Shown: positions 9,364-18,793, numbered from the stretch's first letter. The stretch is DNA of 64,000 nt from Candidatus Tectimicrobiota bacterium (GCA_026005175.1 BPKO01000011.1:84612-148611); one strand, 5' to 3'. Numbers and translations: made by a program. The notes: generated from the letters alone by a model not told the origin.

Positions 9364-9373
9364 AGGAGGCCCT

Positions 9374-10687
9374 ATGTCGCTGCCCGCCCCCGAGGCCTTG
9401 CGCATCGAGACCCTCGGCCCTTGCCGCATTCCCTCTCCCCTGCAAGGGGAGCGCTTCGTCGACGAGGCGCGCCGCGTGCTGGTGTGTACGGACACGCAGC
9501 AGCTGGCGCCCTACCTGAAAGCAGGGGTGCAGCCCCCCGCCTTCGAGCTGGCCGGGCCGCGGGCGCAGATCTTCTTTCGCCCCGAGACCCTCACCTGCGG
9601 CATCGTCACCTGCGGCGGGCTGTGCCCGGGGCTCAACAACGTCATTCGGTCGCTCGTCCTGAGCCTGACGTACGCTTACGGCGTGCGGCGCATTCTCGGC
9701 TTTCGCTACGGCTATGCCGGCCTGGCCAGCAAAAGCGGCTATGCCCCGCTGGTGCTCACCCCCGAAGTGGTGGACACCATCCACGAGCAGGGCGGCACCT
9801 TGCTGGGCACCTCGCGCGGGCCGCAGGACGTGGCCGACATGGTCGACACCCTGGTGCGCTGGGACGTCGGCGTGCTGTTTGCCATTGGCGGCGATGGCAC
9901 CCTGCGCGGCGCCGCTGCCCTGAGCCAGGAAATCGCCCGCCGCGGTCTGAAAATCGGCGTCGTCGGCATTCCCAAGACCATTGACAACGACCTGGAGTGG
10001 ATCGAGCGCAGCTTTGGCTTTGCCACCGCCGTGGAAGAAGCGCGGCGGGTGATCGTCGGCGCCCACGCCGAGGCGCGCGGCGCCTGGAACGGCATTGGCC
10101 TGGTCAAGCTCATGGGGCGCCACTCGGGCTTCATCGCCGCCCACGCCAGCCTGGCCAACAGCGACGTCAACTTCTGCCTGGTGCCGGAAGTGCCCTTTAC
10201 GCTTGAGGGCGAAGGCGGCTTCCTGCAGGCCCTGGAGCGGCGCCTCGAGCGCAAGCACCACGCGGTGGTCGTCGTGGCCGAGGGCGCCGGCCAGGAGCTG
10301 CTGCAAGACCCGGCGCGGGTGGAGCGTGACCCCTCGGGCAACATCCGCCTCAAAGACATCGGTGCTTACCTGCGCGACGAAATCGTGCGCTACTTTGCCC
10401 GGCGCCAGCTGCCAGTGACCGTCAAGTACATCGACCCCAGCTATACCATTCGCAGCTTGCCCGCCAACTCGCTCGATGCGGAGTACTGCCTGCTGCTCGG
10501 GCAGCATGCCGTGCACGCCGGCTTGGCCGGCCGCACCAACCTGGTGGTGGGCTACTGGAACCAGCACTTCACCCACGTGCCCATCGCGCTGGCCGTGGCA
10601 CGGCGCAAGCAGCTCGACCCCCAGGGCGAAACCTGGCAGCGCGTCCTGGAGGCCACCGGCCAGCCGGCCAGCCTGGTGGGCCACTGA
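9374..10687 (+). CDS. pfk: 6-phosphofructokinase, plant/TP0108-like group
   Basis: 437 aa PFK-A superfamily enzyme. Motifs: VTCGGLCPGLNNVIR (about residue 78), FAIGGDGTLRGA, the catalytic loop GIPKTIDNDLEW, and KLMGRHSGFIAAHASL. The GGDG glycine is typical of ATP users, while the Lys in PKTIDND is usual in pyrophosphate-dependent or TP0108-type enzymes, so the phosphoryl donor is uncertain. The extra N-terminal stretch of about 75 residues fits the longer group. AAGGAGG precedes the ATG. Second gene of the operon. Confidence 0.88.
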   Translation: MSLPAPEALRIETLGPCRIPSPLQGERFVDEARRVLVCTDTQQLAPYLKAGVQPPAFELAGPRAQIFFRPETLTCGIVTCGGLCPGLNNVIRSLVLSLTYAYGVRRILGFRYGYAGLASKSGYAPLVLTPEVVDTIHEQGGTLLGTSRGPQDVADMVDTLVRWDVGVLFAIGGDGTLRGAAALSQEIARRGLKIGVVGIPKTIDNDLEWIERSFGFATAVEEARRVIVGAHAEARGAWNGIGLVKLMGRHSGFIAAHASLANSDVNFCLVPEVPFTLEGEGGFLQALERRLERKHHAVVVVAEGAGQELLQDPARVERDPSGNIRLKDIGAYLRDEIVRYFARRQLPVTVKYIDPSYTIRSLPANSLDAEYCLLLGQHAVHAGLAGRTNLVVGYWNQHFTHVPIALAVARRKQLDPQGETWQRVLEATGQPASLVGH

Positions 10688-10700
10688 GGAGGAGGAGACG

Positions 10701-13115
10701 ATGCCACAGAAGGCGTATATCCGCTGGTTTGCCGAGCTCAGCCTCGACGAGGTGGCCGAGGTGGGAGGCAAAAACGCCTCCCTGGGAGAGCTGTACCGCG
10801 AGCTCACCCCCAAGGGAATCAAGGTGCCCAACGGCTTTGCCATTACCGCCACCGCGTACCGCCGCTTTCTTGAGGCTGCCGGGCTCGACACCCAGATCCG
10901 CGACTTGCTGCGCGACCTTGACACCCGCGACATCGCCGACTTACGCCAGCGCGGCCGCCGCGTGCGCCAGGCCATCCTGGCCGCGCCTTTACCCTCTGAC
11001 GTGGAAGCGGCCATTCTTGAGGCCTACGACAAGCTCGGCGAGGGCAGCCCCGAGCCCGTGGACGTGGCGGTGCGCAGCAGCGCCACTGCCGAAGACCTGC
11101 CCGACGCCAGCTTTGCGGGGCAGCAAGAGACTTACCTCAACGTGCAAGGGCACACGGCGCTGCTTAGCGCCTGCAAGCGCTGCTTTGCCTCGCTGTTTAC
11201 CGACCGTGCCATTTCCTACCGTGCCGACCGCGGCTTCGACCACTTCTCGATTGCCCTCTCGGTGGGCGTGCAGCGCATGGTGCGCTCGGACTTGGCCGCT
11301 GCCGGGGTGATGTTCACCCTCGACACGGAAACCGGCTTCCGCGATGTGGTGCTCATCAACGCTTCCTACGGCCTGGGCGAGACCGTGGTGCAGGGCAAAG
11401 TAACCCCCGATGAGTACTACGTCTTCAAGCCCACCTTGCGTCAGGGCTACCGGCCCATCCTGCGCAAGAAGCTGGGCAGCAAGGAATTCAAGCTCGTTTA
11501 CGACGTGGGTGGCGGGCGCATGGTGCGCGACGTGCCCGTGCCCCTGCACGAGCGCCAGCGCTACGCCCTGAGCGATGACGACATTCTTACCCTGGCGCGC
11601 TGGGGCTGCCTCATCGAAGACCACTACAGCGCGCGGCGCGGCCGCCCCACGCCCATGGACATCGAGTGGGCCAAGGACGGCCGCAGCGGCGAGCTCTTCG
11701 TGGTGCAGGCGCGGCCAGAGACGGTGCAGGCGCGCAAGTCCCTCGACACGCTAGAGCTCTACCGCCTGGAGCAGCGCGGCCCGGTGCTGCTGCAAGGCCA
11801 GAGCGTCGGCGACAAAATCGCCAGCGGCCCGGTGCGCATCGTCAAAGACGTCAGCCAGCTGCCGGACTTCCAGGAAGGGGAGGTGCTGGTCACCGACATG
11901 ACCGACCCCGACTGGGAGCCGGTGATGAAAAAAGCCGCCGCCATCGTCACCAACCGCGGCGGCCGCACCTGCCACGCCGCCATCGTCAGCCGCGAGCTGG
12001 GGCTGCCGGCGGTGGTGGGCACCGAGCGCGCCACCGAGGTGCTGCGCCCGGGCCAGGTGGTGACCGTCTCCTGCGCCGAGGGGAACACCGGCTACGTCTA
12101 CGACGGCAAGCTGCCGTTCCGCGTCGAGCGCGTCGACCTCAAGGGGCTGCCGCGGCCCAAGACGCAGGTGATGATGAACGTGGGCAACCCGGAAAATGCC
12201 TTTGCCTTATCCTTTTTGCCCAACGACGGCGTGGGCCTGGCGCGCGAGGAGTTCATCATCAGCACGTATATCGGCATCCACCCCCTGGCTCTGCTCGAGT
12301 ACGACCGCCTCGACGACGCGGCGCTTAAAGCCGAGATCGACCGCCGCACCGCCGGCTACCAGGACAAGCCGCAGTTTTTCGTCGACCGCCTGGCCGAAGG
12401 CGTGGCCATGATCGCCGCCGCCTTTTATCCCAAAGACGTCATCGTGCGCCTGAGCGACTTCAAGTCCAACGAGTACGCCAACCTCCTTGGCGGCCGGCGC
12501 TACGAGCCAGAAGAAGAAAACCCCATGCTGGGCTTTCGCGGCGCTTCGCGCTACTACGACCCGCGCTACCGCGAGGGCTTTGCCCTGGAGTGCCGCGCCA
12601 TGCGCAAGGTGCGCCAGGAAATGGGGCTGACCAACGTCAAGCTGATGATTCCCTTCTGCCGCACCGTGGAAGAGGCGCGGCGGGTGCAGGAAGAGATGGC
12701 CCGCCACGGCCTGCGCCGCGGCGAGGAGGGGCTGGAGCTCTACGTGATGTGCGAGATCCCGAGCAACGTCATCCTCGCCGACGCCTTTGCCGAGGTCTTC
12801 GACGGCTTCTCCATCGGCTCCAACGACCTGACGCAGCTGGTGCTGGGGGTGGACCGCGACTCGGGCCTGGTGGCCCACCTTTTTGACGAGCGCAATCCGG
12901 CAGTAAAGCGCATGATTGCCAGCGTCATCGGCACCGCCAAGGCCAAAGGCCGCAAAATCGGCATCTGCGGCCAGGCGCCCAGCGATTATCCCGACTTTGC
13001 GCAGTTTCTCGTCGAGCAAGGCATCGACAGCATCTCCCTCAACCCCGATGCCGTGCTCAAGACCACGCTGGCCATTCTGGAAATGGAAAAACGGCTGGCA
13101 GCCAAGAGCGCCTGA
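10701..13115 (+). CDS. ppsA: Phosphoenolpyruvate synthase
   Basis: 804 aa, the usual PEP synthase length. It converts pyruvate plus ATP to PEP, AMP and phosphate. The N-terminal ATP-grasp region contains GGKNASLGELYREL; the swivelling domain has the phospho-His loop GGRTCHAAIVSREL; the C-terminal TIM barrel has GSNDLTQLVLGVDRDS and the catalytic-Cys segment GICGQAPSDYPDF. GAGGAGGAGACG precedes the ATG, 13 bp after the pfk stop. Last gene of the sigma-54 operon; it converges on an unrecognised reverse gene. Confidence 0.95.
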   Translation: MPQKAYIRWFAELSLDEVAEVGGKNASLGELYRELTPKGIKVPNGFAITATAYRRFLEAAGLDTQIRDLLRDLDTRDIADLRQRGRRVRQAILAAPLPSDVEAAILEAYDKLGEGSPEPVDVAVRSSATAEDLPDASFAGQQETYLNVQGHTALLSACKRCFASLFTDRAISYRADRGFDHFSIALSVGVQRMVRSDLAAAGVMFTLDTETGFRDVVLINASYGLGETVVQGKVTPDEYYVFKPTLRQGYRPILRKKLGSKEFKLVYDVGGGRMVRDVPVPLHERQRYALSDDDILTLARWGCLIEDHYSARRGRPTPMDIEWAKDGRSGELFVVQARPETVQARKSLDTLELYRLEQRGPVLLQGQSVGDKIASGPVRIVKDVSQLPDFQEGEVLVTDMTDPDWEPVMKKAAAIVTNRGGRTCHAAIVSRELGLPAVVGTERATEVLRPGQVVTVSCAEGNTGYVYDGKLPFRVERVDLKGLPRPKTQVMMNVGNPENAFALSFLPNDGVGLAREEFIISTYIGIHPLALLEYDRLDDAALKAEIDRRTAGYQDKPQFFVDRLAEGVAMIAAAFYPKDVIVRLSDFKSNEYANLLGGRRYEPEEENPMLGFRGASRYYDPRYREGFALECRAMRKVRQEMGLTNVKLMIPFCRTVEEARRVQEEMARHGLRRGEEGLELYVMCEIPSNVILADAFAEVFDGFSIGSNDLTQLVLGVDRDSGLVAHLFDERNPAVKRMIASVIGTAKAKGRKIGICGQAPSDYPDFAQFLVEQGIDSISLNPDAVLKTTLAILEMEKRLAAKSA

Positions 13116-13117
13116 GC

Positions 13118-14947
13118 TTACCGCAGCAGTTCCTGCGCCGCCGCAGCCGCCAGGCCCTGGCGCACCGCGGCGGCTTCTAGCCGCCGGTCGACCACCAGGG
13201 GGCGCAGGGGCAGGTGGCGGCGCTGCGTGGCTTCGATGTGCTGTGCCAGGGCCTCGAGGCCGTGCTCCCGCAAGGCGCGCAGCAGCGCCTCCAGGGTGTC
13301 GAGGCCACTGAGCACCGGCCACAAGTCGCGCAGCGCCGGCAGCAGGCGGCGCATCGGGGGGCTGGCCAGGAGCTGCGCGCTCAGCTCGCGGCGCAGGGCG
13401 TCGTAGTAGGCGTGCGGCGCCGGCAGCAGGGTCTCGGGCCAAGAGAGAAAGACCTCCACCGACCAGCCGCCGCGCTCGAGGGGAGAAAGCGGCGCGCCGA
13501 CCCAGCGCTGCCAGGGCAGTGCCTGCGGCGGCCGCGGGGCCGGGGCGGCGGGCATGACCGGCGCCACAGGCCGGAGGGCTGGCACCGTCGGGGTGAGGCG
13601 CTCCACGGTAAGCGCGCACAGGGCAGCGAGGGTGAGCCCGGCCAGCGCCGGGCGCAGCAGCGCCGCTGGCCGGCGCGGTGCCAGCGCCGCCCGCCCCCGC
13701 TGCAGCAGGCGCCGCCAGGCCGGCAAGGGGGCCGGCAAGGCCCGCAGCCGCACGAGCAAGGCTTCGGCGTCCCCGCGGCGCCGGGGCAGGCAGCACAGCT
13801 CGAGGACGTGTTGCGCCTGTCGGCCTAGGCAAAGCCGCAAGGGCTGATGCCTGGCGGCGGCCAGCGGCACCACCGCCAGGCGCAGCTCCCCTTCCTCGTC
13901 CTCGCCGATAATCTCCAGGTAGCCGGTGTCAGGGGGCAAGGGGTACCAGCCCACCGCTTCGGCTGCGGGATCAAAGGCACCCTGGGCCTGGCCGTCGGCA
14001 AAGAGCCGCAGCACGCCGGCGCTGAACGCCGCGCGGCGCCGGCGGTTGTGGGCCAGGGCATGCTGCATGGCCACCAGGGCGTCGGGGCTCAGCGGCGCCG
14101 GGGCAAAGCGGGCCCCTGGCGCGGCATCTTGCCCCTGCCCGCACGCTGGAAACACCGGCACTTCGAGTTGCTCGTCAGGATCGCGCAGCGACACAGCCTT
14201 TCCCTTTGTTGCGTGATTGTACGCGCGCACCAGCCGCGCCAGTCCGGCACAGTCGGTGTCGATGAGGGCGTGCAGGCGCTTCCACTCCAGCCGCGGGTCG
14301 GCATCGCTAAAGAGCGCCAGCACCGACTCCGTGGGCCGCAGGTGCGGCGTTTGCCACGGGGTGAAAAGGGCCAGGGCGGCCAGCACCAGCTCGTGTTCGG
14401 CGGCGGTGGGCGGCCGCGTGTGCACTTTTTTTTCGCCGTAGGGCGCCTTGCGCACCATTTCGAGCTGCGGAAAGCGCCGCGCAATCTCCTCGAGCCGGTA
14501 GCCGTTGATGCGCCGGATGTTGCCCCGATCAAAGAGGTCCGGCGCCAGGGCCCAGATCTGCTCGGGCCGGTACTGGTAGAGGTGGCAGCCCAGCCCCACC
14601 GCGGCGTGGCACGCCTTGCGGTCCATCGTCTTCCACACCAGCAGCTTGACGTACCGCACCAGCAGGTCTTCAGCGCCAGGCTCGTAGACATTGCCCGGAA
14701 TGGCCTTGGTCTGGCTCTCCTGGTCGCGCTCCCAGCGCTCCGAGACGCAAAACACGCTGGCCTGCAAGCACTGCCGGCGCGACAGGCGCAGCTTGTACGA
14801 ACTGGCCGCCCGCCGCCGCGCCTGCGTACCGTAAAGCACACTTAGCCAGTCACAGGCGTCGTAAGTGATGCGCTGGGCGGTCTGCCGCTCGGGGTGCAGG
14901 CAGTAGGCCAGGGCAAAGGCCCGCTGCATGTCGCCGGCGGTGAGCAT
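13118..14947 (-). CDS. Unrecognised 609-aa protein with one TM helix and a sigma-factor-like N-terminus
   Basis: I cannot assign a function. The N-terminal half is basic and helical (FALAYCLHPERQTAQRIT, LLVRYVKLLVWKTMDRKA), a text I associate loosely with sigma-factor-like proteins of unknown role. A middle segment is beta-rich, then a single hydrophobic helix (LAGLTLAALCALTVERL, about residue 445) is followed by a Pro/Ala linker and a helical, probably extracytoplasmic C-terminus. This is the architecture of a membrane-anchored regulator with the N-terminus inside. GAGGGAGGG precedes the ATG. Stop falls 2 bp from ppsA's stop. Confidence 0.65.
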   Translation of the reverse strand: MLTAGDMQRAFALAYCLHPERQTAQRITYDACDWLSVLYGTQARRRAASSYKLRLSRRQCLQASVFCVSERWERDQESQTKAIPGNVYEPGAEDLLVRYVKLLVWKTMDRKACHAAVGLGCHLYQYRPEQIWALAPDLFDRGNIRRINGYRLEEIARRFPQLEMVRKAPYGEKKVHTRPPTAAEHELVLAALALFTPWQTPHLRPTESVLALFSDADPRLEWKRLHALIDTDCAGLARLVRAYNHATKGKAVSLRDPDEQLEVPVFPACGQGQDAAPGARFAPAPLSPDALVAMQHALAHNRRRRAAFSAGVLRLFADGQAQGAFDPAAEAVGWYPLPPDTGYLEIIGEDEEGELRLAVVPLAAARHQPLRLCLGRQAQHVLELCCLPRRRGDAEALLVRLRALPAPLPAWRRLLQRGRAALAPRRPAALLRPALAGLTLAALCALTVERLTPTVPALRPVAPVMPAAPAPRPPQALPWQRWVGAPLSPLERGGWSVEVFLSWPETLLPAPHAYYDALRRELSAQLLASPPMRRLLPALRDLWPVLSGLDTLEALLRALREHGLEALAQHIEATQRRHLPLRPLVVDRRLEAAAVRQGLAAAAAQELLR

Positions 14948-15025
14948 GGGCGCCCTCCCTCTTGCCCCTTAGACGCCATGAATGTAGCGCGCCAGGCAGC
15001 AGCCGCCAAGCCCGGCGCGTGTCAT

Positions 15026-15038
15026 TTTGGTCACCAAA
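15026..15038. promoter_or_regulatory. Palindrome TTTGGT-C-ACCAAA between divergent unknown genes
   Basis: Perfect 6-bp inverted repeat with a 1-bp centre in the 222-bp divergent gap. It could be an operator; no promoter hexamers are convincing beside it. Confidence 0.3.
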
Positions 15039-15169
15039 CGGAGACAGACTGCCGTGCGGTCCTGGCGGCCATGCGTTAGATCTCTGCGGCGGTGGCACCG
15101 GCCGAAGGGGAGTGCACGGCCGGTGCAGGCCCTGTCCACCGCGACCAGCCCCGTGCAAAGGAGCCTGAC

Positions 15170-15694
15170 ATGCCGCGCATCGAGCTCAAAGTCGCTATCC
15201 TCATCGCCCAGGTCGTTCCCCACCCTCGCCCGAAGAGGCGCCGCCGCCGCGCGCTGCCGGGCCCGCGCGCCGCCCATCGGGGCCGCGCCCGCCGCCGGCG
15301 GGCAACCCGGCGGCAGCCTGAGGGCATTTTTGGCATGGCGGCGGAGGCCTACGCGGCGGCAGTGCGCGCCTGCGGCTGGGAAGCCACCCACCGCCAGGTG
15401 CTCCGCGAGCTCAAAGGGACCCTGGCGCAGCACCTCGGTCCCCTAGCCGACCCGGCAGAGCTGGCCGAGCAGGCTTACTGGCTGCAGTGGCTGGTACTCG
15501 CCGCTGCCTGGAGCGAGCTGCCGCCCGCTGCCCGCCCCACTCCTGAGCGCCTTGACGCCCTTTTCTGCGAGGTCTTTGGCGCCCTTGGCCACGCGGTGGT
15601 CAACCGCCGGCACCGCGAGAAAGCCACCCGGGTGCTTTACGAAGCGGAGACCATCGTGGCCCGCGCCCTCGACGCCGAAGGCGGGCGCGGCTGA
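15170..15694 (+). CDS. Unrecognised 174-aa helical protein
   Basis: Function unknown. The ATG at 15170 follows AAAGGAG. A very Arg/Pro-rich stretch occupies residues 22-53, then a helical domain (YWLQWLVLAAAWSELPPAARPTPE...) with no catalytic motif I recognise. The basic tail could bind nucleic acid (inference). Divergent from the 609-aa membrane protein and upstream of the P-type ATPase locus, but separated from it by its own sigma-54 promoter. Confidence 0.55.
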   Translation: MPRIELKVAILIAQVVPHPRPKRRRRRALPGPRAAHRGRARRRRATRRQPEGIFGMAAEAYAAAVRACGWEATHRQVLRELKGTLAQHLGPLADPAELAEQAYWLQWLVLAAAWSELPPAARPTPERLDALFCEVFGALGHAVVNRRHREKATRVLYEAETIVARALDAEGGRG

Positions 15695-15742
15695 GCGCCC
15701 CTTCCCTTGTCCCGCCCAGCGTGACGCCCTGCACGGGCAGCG

Positions 15743-15753
15743 GACAGGTTGTC
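15743..15753. promoter_or_regulatory. Enhancer-type palindrome (UAS) of the P-type ATPase locus
   Basis: GACA-GGT-TGTC, perfect match to the repeated palindrome, 89 bp upstream of a sigma-54 promoter. A weaker half-conserved copy (GACGCCCTGCA) is at 15723-15733, 20 bp centre to centre. Confidence 0.65.
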
Positions 15754-15841
15754 CGCCCTGGGTTCTCTTACGGGCTCGCAAGGCAGCGGCGCATCGCCGT
15801 TTCTCTGTGCCGGAGAGACCTGCCGCCGGCGATGGCAGGGC

Positions 15842-15857
15842 TGGCACGGAAGTTGCT
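15842..15857 (+). promoter_or_regulatory. Sigma-54 promoter of the P-type ATPase locus
   Basis: TGGCACG-GAAG-TTGCT, a full consensus match with GG-N10-GC spacing. The predicted start site falls about 45 bp before the small ORF at 15917. Confidence 0.85.
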
Positions 15858-15916
15858 CAATACCCGGCAAGAGTGACCGGGCTTTGCTCCCCGCGTCTTG
15901 GCACAAAAGGGACGGC

Positions 15917-16018
15917 ATGAGCGAAGGGCACCTGGGCGCCACTGCCGCGGCGGTGCTGGCCCTGGCGGCAGCCCCGGTGCTCATTGTGCCCCTGCACCGC
16001 CACGCCCCCACGGCCTGA
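15917..16018 (+). CDS. 33-aa putative membrane peptide preceding the P-type ATPase
   Basis: ATG to TGA within the sigma-54 transcript. The sequence is almost one hydrophobic helix (GATAAAVLALAAAPVLIVPL) with His/Arg at the end. A weak AAAAGGGA lies upstream of the ATG, and the ATPase ATG is 18 bp after the stop. It might be a small regulatory subunit, as known for other P-type ATPases, or only a leader peptide. Too short for homology. Confidence 0.4.
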   Translation: MSEGHLGATAAAVLALAAAPVLIVPLHRHAPTA

Positions 16019-16035
16019 AAAGGAGGAATACCCCG

Positions 16036-18759
16036 ATGGCCACCGCCACTGCGCCTCGCACTGCGGCGCCGCCCTGGCACGCCCTGGCTCCGACAGACGT
16101 CGTGGCGCAGCTGCACACCGACCCCGTGCGGGGCCTGGAGCGTGCCGAGGCGCGGCGCCGCCTAGTGCAGTACGGCCGCAACGTGCTGCAGACCAGCCGG
16201 GTGACGCCGTGGTACGGGGTGCTGGCCCGCCAGTTTGTCGATGTTCTTATTGTCATTTTGCTCCTCGCCGCCGCCATCTCCCTGCTGCTGGGCGAGGTGA
16301 CCGACGCCGTAACCATCCTGGCCATCGTAGGGCTCAACGGCCTGCTGGGCTTCGTGCAGGAGTGGAAAGCCGAGCAGGCCCTCGCGGCGCTGCAGCGCCT
16401 GCTGGCGCCACGCTGCCGCGTGGTGCGTGACGGCCGCGAGCAGGACTTAGAAGCCGCGCAGCTCGTCCCCGGCGACCTCGTCGTGCTCGACACCGGCGAC
16501 CGCGTGCCCGCCGACGTGCGGCTGCTTGCCGCCGTAAACCTGCGCGTTGACGAGTCGGCCCTCACCGGCGAGTCGGCGCCCGTAAGCAAGAGCCCGGAAG
16601 CCGTGCCGCCGGAGACGCCGCTGGCCGAGCGCCGCGGCATGGTCTGGATGGGCACCGCGGTGACCAACGGCCGTGCCCGCGGCGTGGTGGTGGCCACCGG
16701 CATGGCCACCGAGTTTGGCCGCATCGCGCAGCTGACGGCGGCGGTGGGAGAAGAGCGCACGCCCCTGCAGCGCAAGCTGGCCGTCCTGGGTATGCAGCTG
16801 GGCCTTTTTGCCGTTGGCATCTCGGTCCTGGTGGCCGCTGCCGGCTGGCTCGCCGGCAAGCCGCTGCTGGAGATGTTCCTCACCGGCGTCTCCCTGGCGG
16901 TGGCGGTGGTTCCCGAAGGCCTGCCGGCGGTGGTCACCATCACCCTGGCCTTGGGCGTCCGCGCCATGGTGCGGCGCCGCGCCCTGCTGCGGCGCCTGCA
17001 GGCGGCCGAAACCCTGGGCGCGGCCACCGTCATCTGCACCGACAAGACCGGCACCCTGACGCAAAACGAGATGACCGTACAGCGCCTCTGGCTGCCCAGC
17101 GGTGAGGTGGAGGTCACCGGCGTCGGCTACACCCCCAGCGGCCGCTTCCTGCGCCAGGGGAAGCCCCTTGAACCGCAGCAGCACCCCGAGCTGCTGGCCC
17201 TGCTGGAAGCCGGCTGGCGCTGCAACCATGCCCGCCTGGTGCAGGACGCCGAGGGGTGGCACCAGATCGGCGAGCCCACGGAAGCAGCACTGCTCGTCGC
17301 TGCGGCCAAGGCCGGCTTCCCCCTGGACAAACCGGAAGCGGCGGTGGCGGAGTTTTCCTTCAACTCGGCGCGCAAGCGCATGACAGTGATCGAGGCGCGT
17401 CCCGAAGGCCCCGTGGCGTTTGTCAAAGGCGCCCCGGAGGTCATCCTGCCGCGCTGCACCACCATCCAGGCAAGCAGCGGCACGCGCCCCCTGACGCCGC
17501 AGGAGCGCGCCGCCTGCGAGCAGGCCTACACCGCCATGGCCGAGGCGGGCCTGCGCACCCTGGCCCTGGCCCGCCGCCTCCTGCCCCCTGACCTCCCCTG
17601 GCACGAGGACGCCGTGGAGCAAGCGCTCACCTTGCTCGGGGTGGTGGGCCTCATCGACCCGCCGCGGCCCGAGGTGCCGGCGGCGGTGCAGCTGGCCCGC
17701 ACCGCCGGCATCCGCGTCCTCATGGTCACCGGCGATGCCCCGGGCACGGCGCTGGCCATTGCCCGCCGCATCGGGCTGCACGTCGCGCGCGCCCTCACCG
17801 GGCAGGAGCTCGAGGCCTTGGACGACGAGGCACTGCGCCAAATCCTGCAGCAAGACGTGCTCTTTGCCCGCACCACCCCGGAGCAAAAGCTGCGCCTTGT
17901 TACCCTGCTACAGGCCATGGGCCACGTGGTGGCCATGACCGGCGACGGCGTCAACGATGCCCCGGCCTTGAAAAAAGCCGACGTCGGCATTGCCATGGGC
18001 TTGCGCGGCACCGAGGTGGCCCGCGGTGCCGCGGACATGATCCTTACCGACGACAACTTTGCTTCCATCGTGGCCGCGGTGGAAGAAGGCCGGCGGCAGT
18101 ACGACAACATCCAGAAGTTCGTGCGCTACTTGCTGTCGGCCAACACGGGCGAAATCGCGGCCGTCTTTGCCAACGTCCTGCTGGGCGGCCCGCTCATCCT
18201 GCTGCCGGTGCAGATCCTGTGGATGAACCTGGTCACCGACGGCGTGTCGGCGGTGGCCCTGGGGGTGGAGCCGGCCGAGGCCGGCCTCATGCAGCGGCCG
18301 CCGCGGCGCCGCGAGGCGCCGGTGCTCGACCGCCAGGGTATTTTGACCATTCTGCTGCTGGGCGGCTACATGGGCGGCGTTGCCCTGGGGCTGTTCCAGT
18401 ACGCCCTCGACCACGCCCCGTCTCTGGCCTGGGCGCGCTCCTTGGCCTTTACCGGCCTGGTGGTCATGCAGCAAGTCAACGCGCTCAACTTCCGCACCCT
18501 GCGGGCTCCGCTGGCGGCCGTTGGCGCCTTCAGCAACCCGTGGCTGTTGCTGGCGGTGCTGAGCATGCTGGGCCTGCAGGCGGCCGCCATATACCTGCCC
18601 TTCTTGCAGCGTGCCTTTCACACCGCCCCTCTGGCTTGGACAGACTGGGCGCTGCTGGGGGCGGTGGCGGCACCGCTTTTTTTGGTCACAGAGGCGCTCA
18701 AAAGGTGGCGCTGGCGGCGGCGCAGGCCGGTGTTTGACAACCCGCCTGCGGTTGCTTAG
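16036..18759 (+). CDS. P2A-type cation-transporting ATPase (calcium-type)
   Basis: 907 aa inner-membrane pump. Actuator loop DESALTGESAPVSK, M4 motif PEGLPAVVTITLALG, phosphorylation site CTDKTGTLTQNEM, nucleotide-binding FVKGAPE, hinge TGDGVNDAPALKKADVGIAMG, and M6 NLVTDGVSAVALG, matching SERCA-like Ca(2+) ATPases rather than heavy-metal P1B pumps (no N-terminal CxxC). About ten TM helices. GGAGGAATA precedes the ATG. DosR-regulated CtpF of mycobacteria is a similar pump (family knowledge). The RNR gene begins 34 bp after the stop and may share the transcript. Confidence 0.92.
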   Translation: MATATAPRTAAPPWHALAPTDVVAQLHTDPVRGLERAEARRRLVQYGRNVLQTSRVTPWYGVLARQFVDVLIVILLLAAAISLLLGEVTDAVTILAIVGLNGLLGFVQEWKAEQALAALQRLLAPRCRVVRDGREQDLEAAQLVPGDLVVLDTGDRVPADVRLLAAVNLRVDESALTGESAPVSKSPEAVPPETPLAERRGMVWMGTAVTNGRARGVVVATGMATEFGRIAQLTAAVGEERTPLQRKLAVLGMQLGLFAVGISVLVAAAGWLAGKPLLEMFLTGVSLAVAVVPEGLPAVVTITLALGVRAMVRRRALLRRLQAAETLGAATVICTDKTGTLTQNEMTVQRLWLPSGEVEVTGVGYTPSGRFLRQGKPLEPQQHPELLALLEAGWRCNHARLVQDAEGWHQIGEPTEAALLVAAAKAGFPLDKPEAAVAEFSFNSARKRMTVIEARPEGPVAFVKGAPEVILPRCTTIQASSGTRPLTPQERAACEQAYTAMAEAGLRTLALARRLLPPDLPWHEDAVEQALTLLGVVGLIDPPRPEVPAAVQLARTAGIRVLMVTGDAPGTALAIARRIGLHVARALTGQELEALDDEALRQILQQDVLFARTTPEQKLRLVTLLQAMGHVVAMTGDGVNDAPALKKADVGIAMGLRGTEVARGAADMILTDDNFASIVAAVEEGRRQYDNIQKFVRYLLSANTGEIAAVFANVLLGGPLILLPVQILWMNLVTDGVSAVALGVEPAEAGLMQRPPRRREAPVLDRQGILTILLLGGYMGGVALGLFQYALDHAPSLAWARSLAFTGLVVMQQVNALNFRTLRAPLAAVGAFSNPWLLLAVLSMLGLQAAAIYLPFLQRAFHTAPLAWTDWALLGAVAAPLFLVTEALKRWRWRRRRPVFDNPPAVA

Positions 18760-18793
18760 TGTTGTACAGAGGCTTGCGGCAAGGAGCGGTCTC

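Noticed and set aside
8062..9495. Very long reverse frame opposite the aldolase gene (and similar long antisense frames across the window)
   Set aside because: High-GC shadow frames: low-complexity Ala/Gly/Arg/His text, no family motifs, opposite well-supported genes.
15043..15053. GACA-GAC-TGCC, 7 of 8 match to the UAS palindrome
   Set aside because: No sigma-54 promoter within range on either strand, so not counted in the regulon.
16059..16074. TGGCACG sequence at the start of the ATPase gene
   Set aside because: Lacks the -12 TTGC element at the right spacing and is inside coding sequence.
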